The translations under genes were made by a program, and so were the position numbers. Below are positions 42,274 through 52,574 of a stretch of 64,000 nucleotides of DNA, piece after piece. The notes under the pieces were generated by a model. That model saw nothing but the letters and a program-made list of their open reading frames with translations, was not told the DNA's origin and did not search any database. Within the stretch, counting starts at the first letter, position 1. Every line of letters starts with the position of its first letter. The stretch spans positions 310,001 through 374,000 of the forward strand of contig CM056876.1 in NCBI GenBank assembly GCA_029876055.1, read 5' to 3'. Origin of the DNA: Madurella fahalii. Taxonomy: Eukaryota > Ascomycota > Sordariomycetes > Sordariales.

Positions 42274-43406
42274 TCATCCTGACCATACCGCTGGTTTGGG
42301 AGGCACGAATGTCGTAATGTTGAATCCGGGGTCATAATAAGCAAAGTACACGTCTGCCACAGCATTAGTTTACCACCGCTGAACTCTCTGCCGAGATTAT
42401 ACATACCTGGCTGTCCGCGCTCGTAAACACCCGGTATCTTAACGAGTGGTCCGGGGTTCCCAATTTCGGTACTGTCGTTGATGATCTCAATGTGTGCGCA
42501 ATTGACATAAAATTGAGTGTCGATCTTGTTCGGGAAGACGTGTTCGAAGCGCAAGAGGTATTTCCCCGGTGGCGTTGACTTTGGGATAGTAAAATTCCAC
42601 TAGAAATTCGGGAGCCAGGCAGTTAGTCGACTGACTGGCCAGACCGCTCGTGGGATTCAATCGGTCAAAACTCACACTATCCGCTCGGTACGTTGCCCAG
42701 ACTACTTTCAGTGGGTCGTACCCAATAGCCAGATCTGGGTGCGAGTAGTCGAGGGACTGCTCAGTCCTCCCGGTCACGACCATGATCTTGAACCAGTCGC
42801 CATCCCCAGTGTATGAGTTGAGATCATCCGTCGGGGATTTCGAGAGCCAGGCAGACGCAAACCCTGGATGATACATCCACGGTTTCCGATCACCCTGGTT
42901 GGCGTTAGCCATTCTTGCAACGACCACAAAATACGCCAGTCCGTTCATCGAAAGGAGGCAGCACTACCTTTAACATAGGCTCCCCTGCAGCGAAGCCGAC
43001 GGTATCTCCCGCCCGTATGGTGGCAGTCTTCACTGGTGACCAGGAGACGGAAGCATTACGTCCACATCGTAAATCGGTAGAATAGGGCTCGGTGTTGGGT
43101 GCAACTATGGCGAGGTCATCAGACATTCCCTGAGCGGGACTGACTTCACTGGTGTTAATGTTAGCAACACGGACTTGCCCAGGCGAATAGTCGCGATATA
43201 CCGGATGTACTCCCATGTCTTCGTCCATCTCCCGTCGAAGATGAGACGCCCAAAGAGGTCTAATTAGATGTCAGGAGTTTGAGTGTTACACCAACCGTGC
43301 GAGCTAGTACTGGAGCAGAAGCAATGGATAGGTAGGGCTGCGTACAATGTGCGTCTACACCGCTAAATATAGCGAAGCTGAACAGCGAAATGACGGAGTG
43401 TCTCAT
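42274..43406 (-). CDS. AA9 lytic polysaccharide monooxygenase, 6 exons
   Basis: Exons 43406-43346, 43259-43202, 43148-42968, 42894-42676, 42599-42407 and 42353-42274 join in phase to 263 residues. The signal peptide MRHSVISLFSFAIFSGVDA is cut before His20 (HYLFGRLIFDG), the N-terminal copper ligand. The second ligand is the His of PWMYHPGFASAW and the axial Tyr lies in TQFYVNCAHIEI. Typical family phrases are STDLRCGRNAS, DDLNSYTGDGDWFKI, GNPGPLVKIPGVY and the ending PPKPAVWSG. Compared with the AA9 at 27 kb it has three more introns (53-86 nt) and belongs to a different branch, so the two are not recent copies. No carbohydrate-binding module is present. Function: oxidative cleavage of beta-linked glucans outside the cell. 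Confidence 0.9.
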
Positions 43407-44045
43407 TGTGACAGGTATCTTGGTTGCGGGAGCTTCCTCTGCGGAACGGCGCGTACGAGATTTACCATCGATCTATCATACTGGCTTTATACTTGTCACT
43501 GACACCCTCGGACCCATCTCGCACTTTCAGGTAGTAGTAGATGCAACGTTTTCGGTAGTTAAGAACTCTCTGATATTACGCGTATAGCGGCAATACTCCG
43601 TGTGTGGTTGCGTTGTATCTATGCAGAGCGGCATCTCGCCGTGTATGGTTGCCTTGTGTCTTAAACTCTCAGCAGCGGAGGACGGATGTTGAAGGATTAA
43701 GCTTTTTAGGCTGTTATGGTTGGGGGTAACTTTGGAGCTATGGCACGGTACCTCGTATATTACTGAACATGCTGTGTCACACGCTTGTCCAGGTAACCGT
43801 CTCCAGCGGCACAACCTACCTCCGCAATCCCGAATATGGCAGGCCTATGGCTCGCAAACCTTGACTCTATTACATAATAATTTTCACCTCGGCACTAGAG
43901 AAGTAACTTGGCTGCCTCGAATAATTATAACTACGATGAGTTGGGTAAAGGTTCAGTAATGAGCAACCAGAGCCCCGAGCCAAGTGCGACACGAGTGTCG
44001 GTTACCACAATCCATGATGCGCGGCTCCTTGAACGCGTCCTGACA
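43407..44045. other. intergenic 0.64 kb
   Basis: Upstream region of the second AA9 gene and 3' flank of the secreted nuclease. No gene or repeat was recognised. Confidence 0.5.
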
Positions 44046-46103
44046 TTAGTTGCCACAGAGATCAAGCAGCGCAATGCTTGGGTCGTGGTCTGACACGGCG
44101 TCGGCATCAGCTGCCCACGAGTTGACGTGGATGTGCTCGAACCGAGTCGCCTTGTGCCGCGCCAGCGCCGGGCTGACATACATGTGGTCGAGGGCCTGAG
44201 CGTTCATGTCGAAGGCACTATCACATGTTAGGGCCGGCTCCTAATAACTAATACTGGCGGTGTCCACATACTAAGTGTACCTCTCCTCGGCGGGAATCCT
44301 AGCCGCCTCGTCGATGTCGATCATCTTTGAGATGGCCGAGAAAGTCTTCATGGGTTGCACAAAGGCGAACTCATTGAAGTCGCCCGCAGCGATCACATTC
44401 GCCGCCAGGTCCAGGGCTAAGATGCCCGCAATGAACGACTAGCGACTGTTAGCGCTCGGTTTCCAACTCGCAAACCTAGGGAATACCCACTCCTGTAACA
44501 TTAGCCTGCAACATCCTTCCCTCAACAGCCCCATTGACAGGCGGCCTCATATCTCCATGCAGCGACGTCCCGCCGCCCTTGCTCGACCAATGCACATTAA
44601 CCGTATAAAAGGGCTTCTTTCCCCCCTCTGCCTTCCACGCAGCAGCGAGCGGCTTCCTGCTGTCCTTCCATGCCTCATGACTCGGCTCAATTCGGCCTGG
44701 GTTGAACGACAGCTCCGGCGTGGCACCTTCCTTTCCATGCAGACCCCTTCCCTTGCCTTTTCCCTTGCCCTTTCCCTTGCCGTGCCCTTGACTCCGTGGC
44801 GAAACCACCTCTGTCGCATCCTCTGCGGTGCCAGGGTTCTGTTTGTAGAGGCTGATCACGCCAGGCCGGTAGAGATAAGCCACGCGGATATTGCCACCAG
44901 GCTGCCCCCCGTCGGCGTTGGAAAGGGGATTGATGTTGGTGAACGCATAAGTTACGTTGCTGAGAGCCTTGATGGCCTCGGTGAGGGTGGAGAGAGTCTT
45001 GTCGGCGCTAACAATGCCATCGTCTGCGGCCCCACTGTCGTCTTGGACTTCCTGGATAAAGAGCAGGTCGGGTGTCCTGAGGTAGTCGACAATGTGGGCT
45101 GCTACCTTGGGGAGATGGTCGGATGTTGGATTGAGGTTCTCGACGTTGTAGCTGCCGACAGTAATGGCTTTGCACTCTCCACGGCTGCGGAGGGACGAGG
45201 CAGAGGCGGCTGCGGATGCAGGGGCGGTCCTCTTGACAGCGGTAAGAGGGAGGATGGTGTAGAATCCGAAGGCTTGTGTCACAACCCCTGTGATGTCTTC
45301 GAACTCGTCACCCATTTTGGAATCCGTCGGGTTCTTGGTGCCGTCGAGGGGTGCGCCGATGACAATGGCCTCTGGGTTAGAATCTGCATAGTGTAAGTCC
45401 ACGCTCGTCAAGGCCCATGCACTGGCTTACCCTTGTCCGACATTGTCAGTCCGCCGTGCTTATTCCTCCCCGTCACAGTCCAGTCTCCGACCACCCAGGT
45501 GTCGCCGTACCGGTTCGGCACCTTGATAGCGCGCGGTTTCCGGACAGTTACCAGCTCGCCGTTGAGACTCTCCCAAAAGTCTAGACCATACTTTTCCGGG
45601 TTCAGCACGGGGTTCACCCCGGATATGTTGGCCACAGCATTCGGAAGCTTGTAGATGTCTCCGCCATCCAGGCTGCTGTATTGGACCGTCGGAGGCGAGA
45701 TCGTGTCCTCGCCGATGACGAGGGGCACCACCTTGTTTCCTGATGAGAGCAACTGCACGTTTTTGGGAGAGGTGATCTCGGTCAAGTACATGTAGTTGTC
45801 TTCTGACCTGTACTCATCCACCGTCCCGTCCAACGAGATGGTGTCGCCGACGGTCAAATTGGAGCCCACGGTTTTACTGAACACGTAGATGCCCTCGGAA
45901 GTGGTCTCGTCGTTGTCGGGAATCGTCGAGCGGATCCAAATGCCGTTTGGGCCCTTGGCGACCAGCAATCCCGTTACGTTGCTCACGGCCTGGCCCGAAT
46001 ACGGCGAGATAAACTTATTGCCGTTGATCTCGGCGATAGTCAAGGCCGCAGCCAGCGACTGCAGGCTGGCGAAGGCCCAGCAGAGAGTGGGAACGGACTT
46101 CAT
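44046..46103 (-). CDS. secreted endonuclease/exonuclease/phosphatase-family protein, 4 exons
   Basis: Exons 46103-45431, 45383-44491, 44438-44272 and 44217-44046 give 634 residues. A signal peptide (MKSVPTLCWAFASLQSLAAA) precedes an N-terminal nucleic-acid-binding-like beta domain (VTGLLVAKGPNGIWIRS) of the kind seen in extracellular nucleases such as bacterial ExeM. The catalytic EEP domain follows: GSYNVENLNP, FIQEVQDDSG, YTVNVHWSSKGGG, AAGDFNEF and the C-terminal SDHDPSIALL, which supply the usual metal- and phosphate-binding residues. A lysine-glycine repeat (GKGKGKGKGKGRG) sits in a surface loop. Introns are 47, 52 and 54 nt. Likely role: breakdown of extracellular DNA or RNA, perhaps for phosphate supply; a CACGTG palindrome lies about 135 bp upstream. 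Confidence 0.85.
44744..44790 (-). repeat. 12-bp tandem repeat encoding a Lys-Gly tract
   Basis: Imperfect repeats of a CCTTGCCCTTTC-type unit on the plus strand code for alternating Gly and Lys on the minus strand within the secreted nuclease. Repeat number is likely variable between strains. Confidence 0.8.
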
Positions 46104-47641
46104 CGGTGGTGGCGGCGGGCGAACGGGCCAGAGCTGCAGTGCGCGACGCAGATTTTCCTAGTCATGGCGTCGTTGCGGCGTGAAGATTTGTACCGCAGTG
46201 TAAGGTACTCTTTAAGGTAGACTATCCCAGGTTTCTACCCCACGTGGGGTCGAGACACGCACCCCGATCTGCGCCGCAAGGGAGATTTCAGGGGCAGAGA
46301 GTCGTGATTGGCCGCGAGCTGAGCACGTTGCCGCGGACGACTTTCCCGAATGGACAGGTGGTTAGGGCACTGGGGCCCGCCCAGCCCGCCCAGCCCGTCC
46401 AGCTTCCTCTCGCGGCCGCGCCCGACTGCCCTCTAGCGCACGTATTGATCCTAGTGGCAAATTCAAGCTTATGCGAACCAGATGCTTGGCTCTGAATGGT
46501 TCGTTGCGACGCACCAACTCGCAAACGCACCTACACTACGCACAATAAGTTAATTGAAGATTTGACCCGCCTGCGGGTTAACCGACGGCGAGCTGACGGG
46601 TGGCCATGGGTCCGGCATGCGCCGTATTTTCAGCGGAGGAGATGTCGGAGCTCCAAAATCTCGTCACTCCTGCTTGTAAGAATTGTAACTCCGCCCGAGA
46701 GCGAAACACAGCATTACTGTACAGTACATTAACGGCGACTTTCCCGCTATGGTGCCGCCAACGCAGCATCGCCAAAACACCAAAAGGCATGGTGGCCACC
46801 GCAATTAGTAATTAATTACCTGCAAATGCCGCCGCGGCCAGTTCACTCAAAGACAGCACCACGGTATAAGATGAACCGTCCCAATATGGTTTGTTTCACC
46901 CGGTCTGTTGCATCACGATTGCTACCTTGGTATCCACCGAACCGATGGGCTACCTGCACCTTCTCGAGTTTAAGTTTGACTGGCCGAATTCGGCTGTGCG
47001 CACCTGGGTTCACCATCACGCTCGATAGGAAGGAACGATGAACACAGCTGGAATGATGACGCAAAGAGAAGGTGAACAGTTCACCATGGCTGCCTGGGAT
47101 TTCCACAGGCCCCGGGCGTTCCTTTCCACTCAGGCATCGAAGCGTACATGGGCGTGTGCAGTCGGGTGGCGGCCGCATCTTGTCTTGCACAATTCTGTTA
47201 CCTGCAATGGCCGGCCAATTGGAGTTGGATGACTTCGGTACGGGTCTCCGTTCACTCGCTCTGGGAGTGTGTTAACATTATGGCCCAGACCGCGAGGTTC
47301 TCGGTCTCGCTCCTCTGCGCTCCGGGCACCTCGATGAACACCCCGAACGATGGCGGCCCCTCGAATTCTTCTCCGTCCTCGGTTCACCCGCGATGCTAAA
47401 CCCACCCGATGGGTATAATACCCAGTGTAATACAGCGTTGGTTCCAGGCATTTCCCATGTGTCGGGAACGGTGCGACGGATGGTATTGTCTGAGAGCACT
47501 CAGACGAGGCCAGACACGGCGAGCACGATCAGTAGCGCGCCAACATATCGTGTCAGGGAGCTTCACGGCTCTTTCCAGCAAGAGACGCCACTGCTAAACT
47601 CGTGTTAGTTCAGACCATATTTTCACAGGCCCGCTTGCTGA
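46104..47641. other. 1.5 kb between divergent nuclease and MER3 genes
   Basis: Promoter region of the secreted nuclease and the region that must hold the 5' exon(s) of the MER3-type gene. Many short overlapping frames, none recognised. The unconserved N-terminus of MER3 proteins makes its first exon hard to spot. Confidence 0.4.
46237..46250. promoter_or_regulatory. 14-bp perfect palindrome with CACGTG core
   Basis: ACCCCACGTGGGGT is perfectly symmetrical. CACGTG is bound by bHLH regulators such as fungal NUC-1/Pho4 (phosphate) and Cbf1. It lies 134 bp upstream of the secreted nuclease start codon. Function is inferred. Confidence 0.45.
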
Positions 47642-50600
47642 CGGTCGGCAGCATCCTACAGTATTGAGTCACCAAGTGCCGGACCTACCACGATAACCTT
47701 ACCCGCTCCCGGGAGCTCGAGTCCAACCACAAGACTCGGCGTGCGCAAGCAAAAAACCGTAGGAGCTCTTCTGGTGGACGGCTTGACGCCGTATTCAACA
47801 TCGCCTCTGCCTATTCAGCGCCCTCGAGTCGACCAGACAGACCCCCAGCCATCAACCCCTATTGTACACGGCATACCTCTCATTAGCCTGCGTCGGGCCT
47901 TGCCCGACAAATTTCGCGCAATATTCCCCTACGAGCTGTTCAACGCAGTGCAGTCCAAGTGTTTCAATATTGTCTACGGTTCCAACGACAATGTCGTCGT
48001 TGCGGCACCGACCGGCAGCGGTAAGACAGCTATCCTGGAGCTGGCTATCTGCAAGCTTGCACTCAATCGGGGAAACGAGAACTTCAAAATTGTTTACCAA
48101 GCCCCGACAAAAGCCTTATGTGCCGAGAAGGCCCGCGACTGGGACAAAAAGTTCAGCCACATGAATCTGAAGTGCGCAGAACTCACCGGTGATACGTCGC
48201 AAGCCGAGATGAGACGGGTTGGTGATGCGTCCATCATTGTCACTACCCCTGAAAAGTGGGACTCCATCACCCGGAAATGGCACGACCACCGAAGGCTTCT
48301 GCAAATGGTCGAACTGTTCCTGATTGACGAGGTTCACATTCTCAAGGACGCACGTGGGGCAACCCTCGAGGCGGTGGTGTCACGCATGAAAACAATAGGC
48401 GCCAATGTCCGTTTCGTGGCACTCAGCGCAACCGTGCCGAATTCAGATGACATTGCCAAATGGCTCGGGCGGAACCACACAAACCAGCAACTGCCTGCCC
48501 ACCGCGAGACCTTCGGCGAGGAGTTCCGACCGGTGAAACTTCAGAAGTTTGTCTATGGCTTCGAGTCTAGCAGCAATGACTTCACGTTTGACAAGTTTCT
48601 GGGTCAGAAACTTCCCGGACTGATCTCACGACATGCCCAACAGAAGCCCATCCTTGTGTTCTGCTTCACGCGGAAATCGTGCGAGAACACAGCCGCAATA
48701 TTGGCAGAATTTGCGTCGGGAAGGCCAGACGGCGAGAACCTATGGCCTGTTCCTTCGCAGCGCGTCCCGGTCATCAGTAGGGAGCTGCAAGAAATCGTCA
48801 AGTTCGGCGTCGCCTTTCACCACGCTGGCCTTGACACACAAGACCGGAGCGTAATTGAACAAAATTTTCTAAAAGGTCAACTGGGTGTCATTTGTTGCAC
48901 CTCGACATTGGCCGTAGGCATCAACTTGCCCTGCCATACCGTTGTCCTCAAAGGGACTGTTGGTTTCACTGATGAGAGGCTGGAGGAATACTCAGATCTT
49001 GAGGTTATGCAGATGCTCGGCCGCGCAGGGCGGCCCCAGTTCGACGACAGCGCAATCGCTATTATCCTCACTCGCGCCGCCAACAAGGCGCGATACCAGA
49101 AGATGGTGACCGGCCAAGAAACACTCGAGAGCACGCTCCATCTCAATCTGATCGAGCATCTTAACTCTGAGATATGCCTGGGAACTATTAGCAACCTCTC
49201 ATCCGCCAAGACATGGCTCGGTGGGACCTTCTTGAGCGTTAGACTGAGACACAACCCAGGCTACTATCAGCTCACCGGCGGTCTGACGAGTCCATCCCAA
49301 ATCGACGACAAGCTGGAAGAAATTTGTGAGCGGGACATCAAACAGCTACAGGAAGCAGAGCTCGTCACAAAGCAAAACACCCTCACATGCACCGAATACG
49401 GGCGGGCCATGTCCAAGTACTTGGTCGAGTTCCAGACAATGAAGCTGCTTCTCCAGATCCCGCGCGCCGTGGGCATGGAAGCTTTGGTAAAGACGCCTCC
49501 TCCTTCTGCTCCCAAAAACACTGCTAATCCATTGATGCAGATCACGACCCTCTCTCAAGCAACTGAGTTCAAAGAGTTCCGTTTCAAACCGGCAGAGAGA
49601 TCACTCTTCCGTGAGATCAACCAGTCACCCTTGATCTTGTTTCCCATAAAAGAAACGGTCAACCAGACGCGGCACAAGATTTCACTTATGATCCAAGCTC
49701 ATCTTGGATGCGTGCAGTATCCAGACTCCCCTGAAGCGGCAAAAGTGAGACGGCAACTGATGGTTGAACGGAAACTGGTGTTTGAAAGGTTGAACCGGCT
49801 CATCCGCGCTGTCATTGATTGCAAAGGCCATGACCGCGATGCCACCAGCACCAAGAACGCACTTGAACTGGCAAGAGCGCTTGCGGCCGAGTCGTGGGAG
49901 GGCAGAGCCACGCAACTCACCCAGATTCCGAACATTGGACCCGCGGGAATGAGGAAGCTCGCGAGCAAGGATATACGAACCGTCCTTGAACTAGTGGATA
50001 AGGAGTATGACGAAATCGAGCGCCTGATGTCACGCCAGCCCCCGTTCGGCAAGAAGTTGCGAGTTCACCTTGAACGGTTTCCTCGTCTAGCCATGGACGT
50101 AGTAATGGTAGACAAGAAGATCCAGCCGAGGTCGCAGGAGCCCGTGGTCATCCATGTGAAAGCGACGCTTCGGTATTTGAACAGCAAAGGCTTGCCAAAC
50201 TGGCTGGGCCGTGTGCCGCCGCTTACCTTCCTTGCGGAATCCGGGGATGGGACCCTGGTGTACTTCTGGCGTGGGAGCATGAGAAAGCTGGAGAGCCAGT
50301 CCGGCTTCGAGTTGAAGTTTTCGGTTGGACTTCGCAACGTCAATGCGTGCATCACCTGTCATTTCAGCTGCGAGGAAATAGTCGGAACAATTGTGTCCAG
50401 GACTTTGAAGCCCAACCTACCGGCCTCCATCTTCCCGTCACCACCAACCGCCACCGCCTCTGGACAGGGCTTACACAGCAGAAATATACGTCGAGAGTGT
50501 CTGGACAGTGACGGCATCGGAGATATTGACCTGCTTCTGGCCGCTGAACAAGCATTGTCACATCCCTCAACAACCACAGATGTGAAACCAACGATCCAGG

Positions 50601-51850
50601 TTGAGTACGACGAATACACGCCGGTGGAGGATCTGCTCAATGTTTCAAGCACTGAGCGACTAGAGGCTGCTCACCACTGCGAGCACTGGTATGCAGTTGC
50701 AAACCATGATTACGAGGATGAGGTGGCGGATACACAGGCAGAACTCCCCGGGCCCGTTCAGTTGCCCAATGGCAAATGGAAGTGTAATCATGTCTGCAGC
50801 GGAGGTGCCCCAACCAAGTCTGGCAAGCCATGCAGTCACCGGTGTTGCAACGAGGGCATTGACAAGCCACGCAAACGCCCGTCGCAGAGACCCAAGAGGA
50901 AGGCCGAAGAGTTCACCGCTAGAGATACGGTTGATGCTACCGGGGCCGGGCGCGTTCAAGCGCAAATGCAGCAACCCTCGAAGGTCACGCACATCCCTCC
51001 GGCAGGTAGTCGGGTCAAACGCCAAAAAGTGCAACGCATGGAACCGTTGACCAAACCCACATGTCCCTCCTGGCCTAACCAGCTCGACCCTTCGAATATT
51101 GACTGGCAAAGGATGGACTTTGACGTAATGGATATTGAATGCATCGATCTTTCGTTCACAGATGATGAGGAGGGCGGCCCCTCTAAACCCAGCACAAGCG
51201 GCCCGCGCGACAGCTCCAAGCCGGCGAGGGAAGTGACTGCGAAGGCCGCGGTCGAAAATCACACACGCGAGGAGAAGCACAAGCAAGGCACCTCGCGGTG
51301 TGATGTAGCTGTGCCAAACCAAACGGTCCGGTCCCGTGGAACCCGTATTTGCGAAGAAGAGGAGAATACCGCAGCTCCATTCAGTCAGCGGCAGGACGAT
51401 TACTTCGACGATGACGAGTTCTCTTTCCTTGACCAAGAATTGTCACCGCCGGGCCTAATTTCACCAACGCCTGCAGTGACTCCATTCAAATCTGGAGCGA
51501 GCGATGAAATTCTTTACCAAGGTATATTGAAGAAGTTTGCCGAAGCTAGAAGTGGCGCAGCTCCGGATGGGCACTCTGTTTCGGAAACAACGACGATCAC
51601 CAGCACAGGGCCGGTATTTGCCCACCCCAGCTCGTCTATCCCTGTTGAGGAGAGCCTAAAGTTGATGGCGGTTGATCAGCAAGCCGACAGCACGGCCACG
51701 ACAGGGCCTGGGTTATTCGTGGCTGATGCTGTGGTTGGCACAGTGCCGGAGGAACTCAGACCCCCAAAGCAGGACAATGAGCCTGATTGGGTTGCCGAAT
51801 TTGACCCCGAGTTCGTTGACATGTTCAGGGGATATGTGACGTTTGTGTGA
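47642..51850 (+). CDS. MER3: MER3/HFM1-type meiotic DNA helicase (5' end unresolved)
   Basis: A long frame, open from 47642 to TGA 51848-51850. It has the Ski2-like helicase motifs in order: Walker A AAPTGSGKTAIL, PTKALCAEK, DEVH (LIDEVHILKD), SAT (ALSATVPN), FCFTRKSCE, VAFHHAGL, STLAVGINLP and QMLGRAGRPQF. Winged-helix and Sec63-like parts follow, with a helix-hairpin-helix around QIPNIGPAGMRKLASK, then a Cys/His cluster (CNHVC...KPCSHRCC) typical of fungal HFM1 proteins and a disordered C-terminus. MER3/HFM1 unwinds recombination intermediates in meiosis and promotes crossovers. The frame has no ATG before the helicase domain (the first Met comes after Walker A), so at least one exon lies upstream; an AG at 47649-47650 preceded by CTGAC is a possible acceptor. 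No break in the frame is seen. Confidence 0.88.
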   Translation, partial: RSAASYSIESPSAGPTTITLPAPGSSSPTTRLGVRKQKTVGALLVDGLTPYSTSPLPIQRPRVDQTDPQPSTPIVHGIPLISLRRALPDKFRAIFPYELFNAVQSKCFNIVYGSNDNVVVAAPTGSGKTAILELAICKLALNRGNENFKIVYQAPTKALCAEKARDWDKKFSHMNLKCAELTGDTSQAEMRRVGDASIIVTTPEKWDSITRKWHDHRRLLQMVELFLIDEVHILKDARGATLEAVVSRMKTIGANVRFVALSATVPNSDDIAKWLGRNHTNQQLPAHRETFGEEFRPVKLQKFVYGFESSSNDFTFDKFLGQKLPGLISRHAQQKPILVFCFTRKSCENTAAILAEFASGRPDGENLWPVPSQRVPVISRELQEIVKFGVAFHHAGLDTQDRSVIEQNFLKGQLGVICCTSTLAVGINLPCHTVVLKGTVGFTDERLEEYSDLEVMQMLGRAGRPQFDDSAIAIILTRAANKARYQKMVTGQETLESTLHLNLIEHLNSEICLGTISNLSSAKTWLGGTFLSVRLRHNPGYYQLTGGLTSPSQIDDKLEEICERDIKQLQEAELVTKQNTLTCTEYGRAMSKYLVEFQTMKLLLQIPRAVGMEALVKTPPPSAPKNTANPLMQITTLSQATEFKEFRFKPAERSLFREINQSPLILFPIKETVNQTRHKISLMIQAHLGCVQYPDSPEAAKVRRQLMVERKLVFERLNRLIRAVIDCKGHDRDATSTKNALELARALAAESWEGRATQLTQIPNIGPAGMRKLASKDIRTVLELVDKEYDEIERLMSRQPPFGKKLRVHLERFPRLAMDVVMVDKKIQPRSQEPVVIHVKATLRYLNSKGLPNWLGRVPPLTFLAESGDGTLVYFWRGSMRKLESQSGFELKFSVGLRNVNACITCHFSCEEIVGTIVSRTLKPNLPASIFPSPPTATASGQGLHSRNIRRECLDSDGIGDIDLLLAAEQALSHPSTTTDVKPTIQVEYDEYTPVEDLLNVSSTERLEAAHHCEHWYAVANHDYEDEVADTQAELPGPVQLPNGKWKCNHVCSGGAPTKSGKPCSHRCCNEGIDKPRKRPSQRPKRKAEEFTARDTVDATGAGRVQAQMQQPSKVTHIPPAGSRVKRQKVQRMEPLTKPTCPSWPNQLDPSNIDWQRMDFDVMDIECIDLSFTDDEEGGPSKPSTSGPRDSSKPAREVTAKAAVENHTREEKHKQGTSRCDVAVPNQTVRSRGTRICEEEENTAAPFSQRQDDYFDDDEFSFLDQELSPPGLISPTPAVTPFKSGASDEILYQGILKKFAEARSGAAPDGHSVSETTTITSTGPVFAHPSSSIPVEESLKLMAVDQQADSTATTGPGLFVADAVVGTVPEELRPPKQDNEPDWVAEFDPEFVDMFRGYVTFV

Positions 51851-52574
51851 AAATCGTGTATGGCCGGGAACATAATTCTAGGCTCCCCGGATACGTGGAA
51901 GGGCTGCTCATTTGCTATGTTGCCGTAATGTTGCGCGGAGTTGTTGATGCATTTCCGGAGCATTAGATTTGCCGTCGTTGTAGTAGATTGCTTGGGTCTG
52001 GCCTAGATGTCGGAATGCCGATCCGACCCAAAGCTCAACACCGGGCTCGAAGTCGAATGAGCGTTGCTGCTTGCTGTGTTAATTACACGGTGTCACCGCA
52101 ATATTCGTTGGCGTTATGCGCGACTGCAGGTCCTCACTGGTCAGGGACTGCTCGTTCACAAACGTTGCACATGTCTTGCTGCCCAGCTCTCGGCAACATG
52201 TATTCGTGATTGGCACCGTACAGACGTTCAGCAGTCGATCGGGGCTTCGAAACAGACCAGTCGGAATGACTAGCAACTGACACTGCGATCTTCGGTCTCG
52301 GCCTACGAGGTGGACCAATCGACGTCGGGAACGACGCCTCTGCCCAGACGCTCCGGTGCCGACGGACGTCCCCACGTCCGGGCGCAGGGCCACATCATCA
52401 GCCAGCGTGGTGTGGCTCGCGAGGCTTATCAAAGGTCACAAAATGATAGGGATGCGGTTATGTGATATAAGATGGTGAGACAAGCCCATCGGTGACGGAA
52501 ATGAGATGTCGTAAAGTCGTAGGCCCCCCTTTTTGGCAAGCGAGTTTTCGTCAATCCATCCCGCCCCGAGCACG
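51851..52574. other. intergenic 0.72 kb
   Basis: The 3' flank of MER3 and upstream region of the MFS gene. Nothing was recognised. Confidence 0.5.

Noticed and set aside
43190..43205. Apparent frameshift in the second AA9 gene
   Set aside because: A 53-nt intron (donor GTATAT at 43201, branch GCTAAC, acceptor ACCAG at 43149) restores phase and the family sequence.
52533..52574. Longer N-terminus for the MFS transporter
   Set aside because: The extension begins with TTG; the first ATG in frame is 52575.
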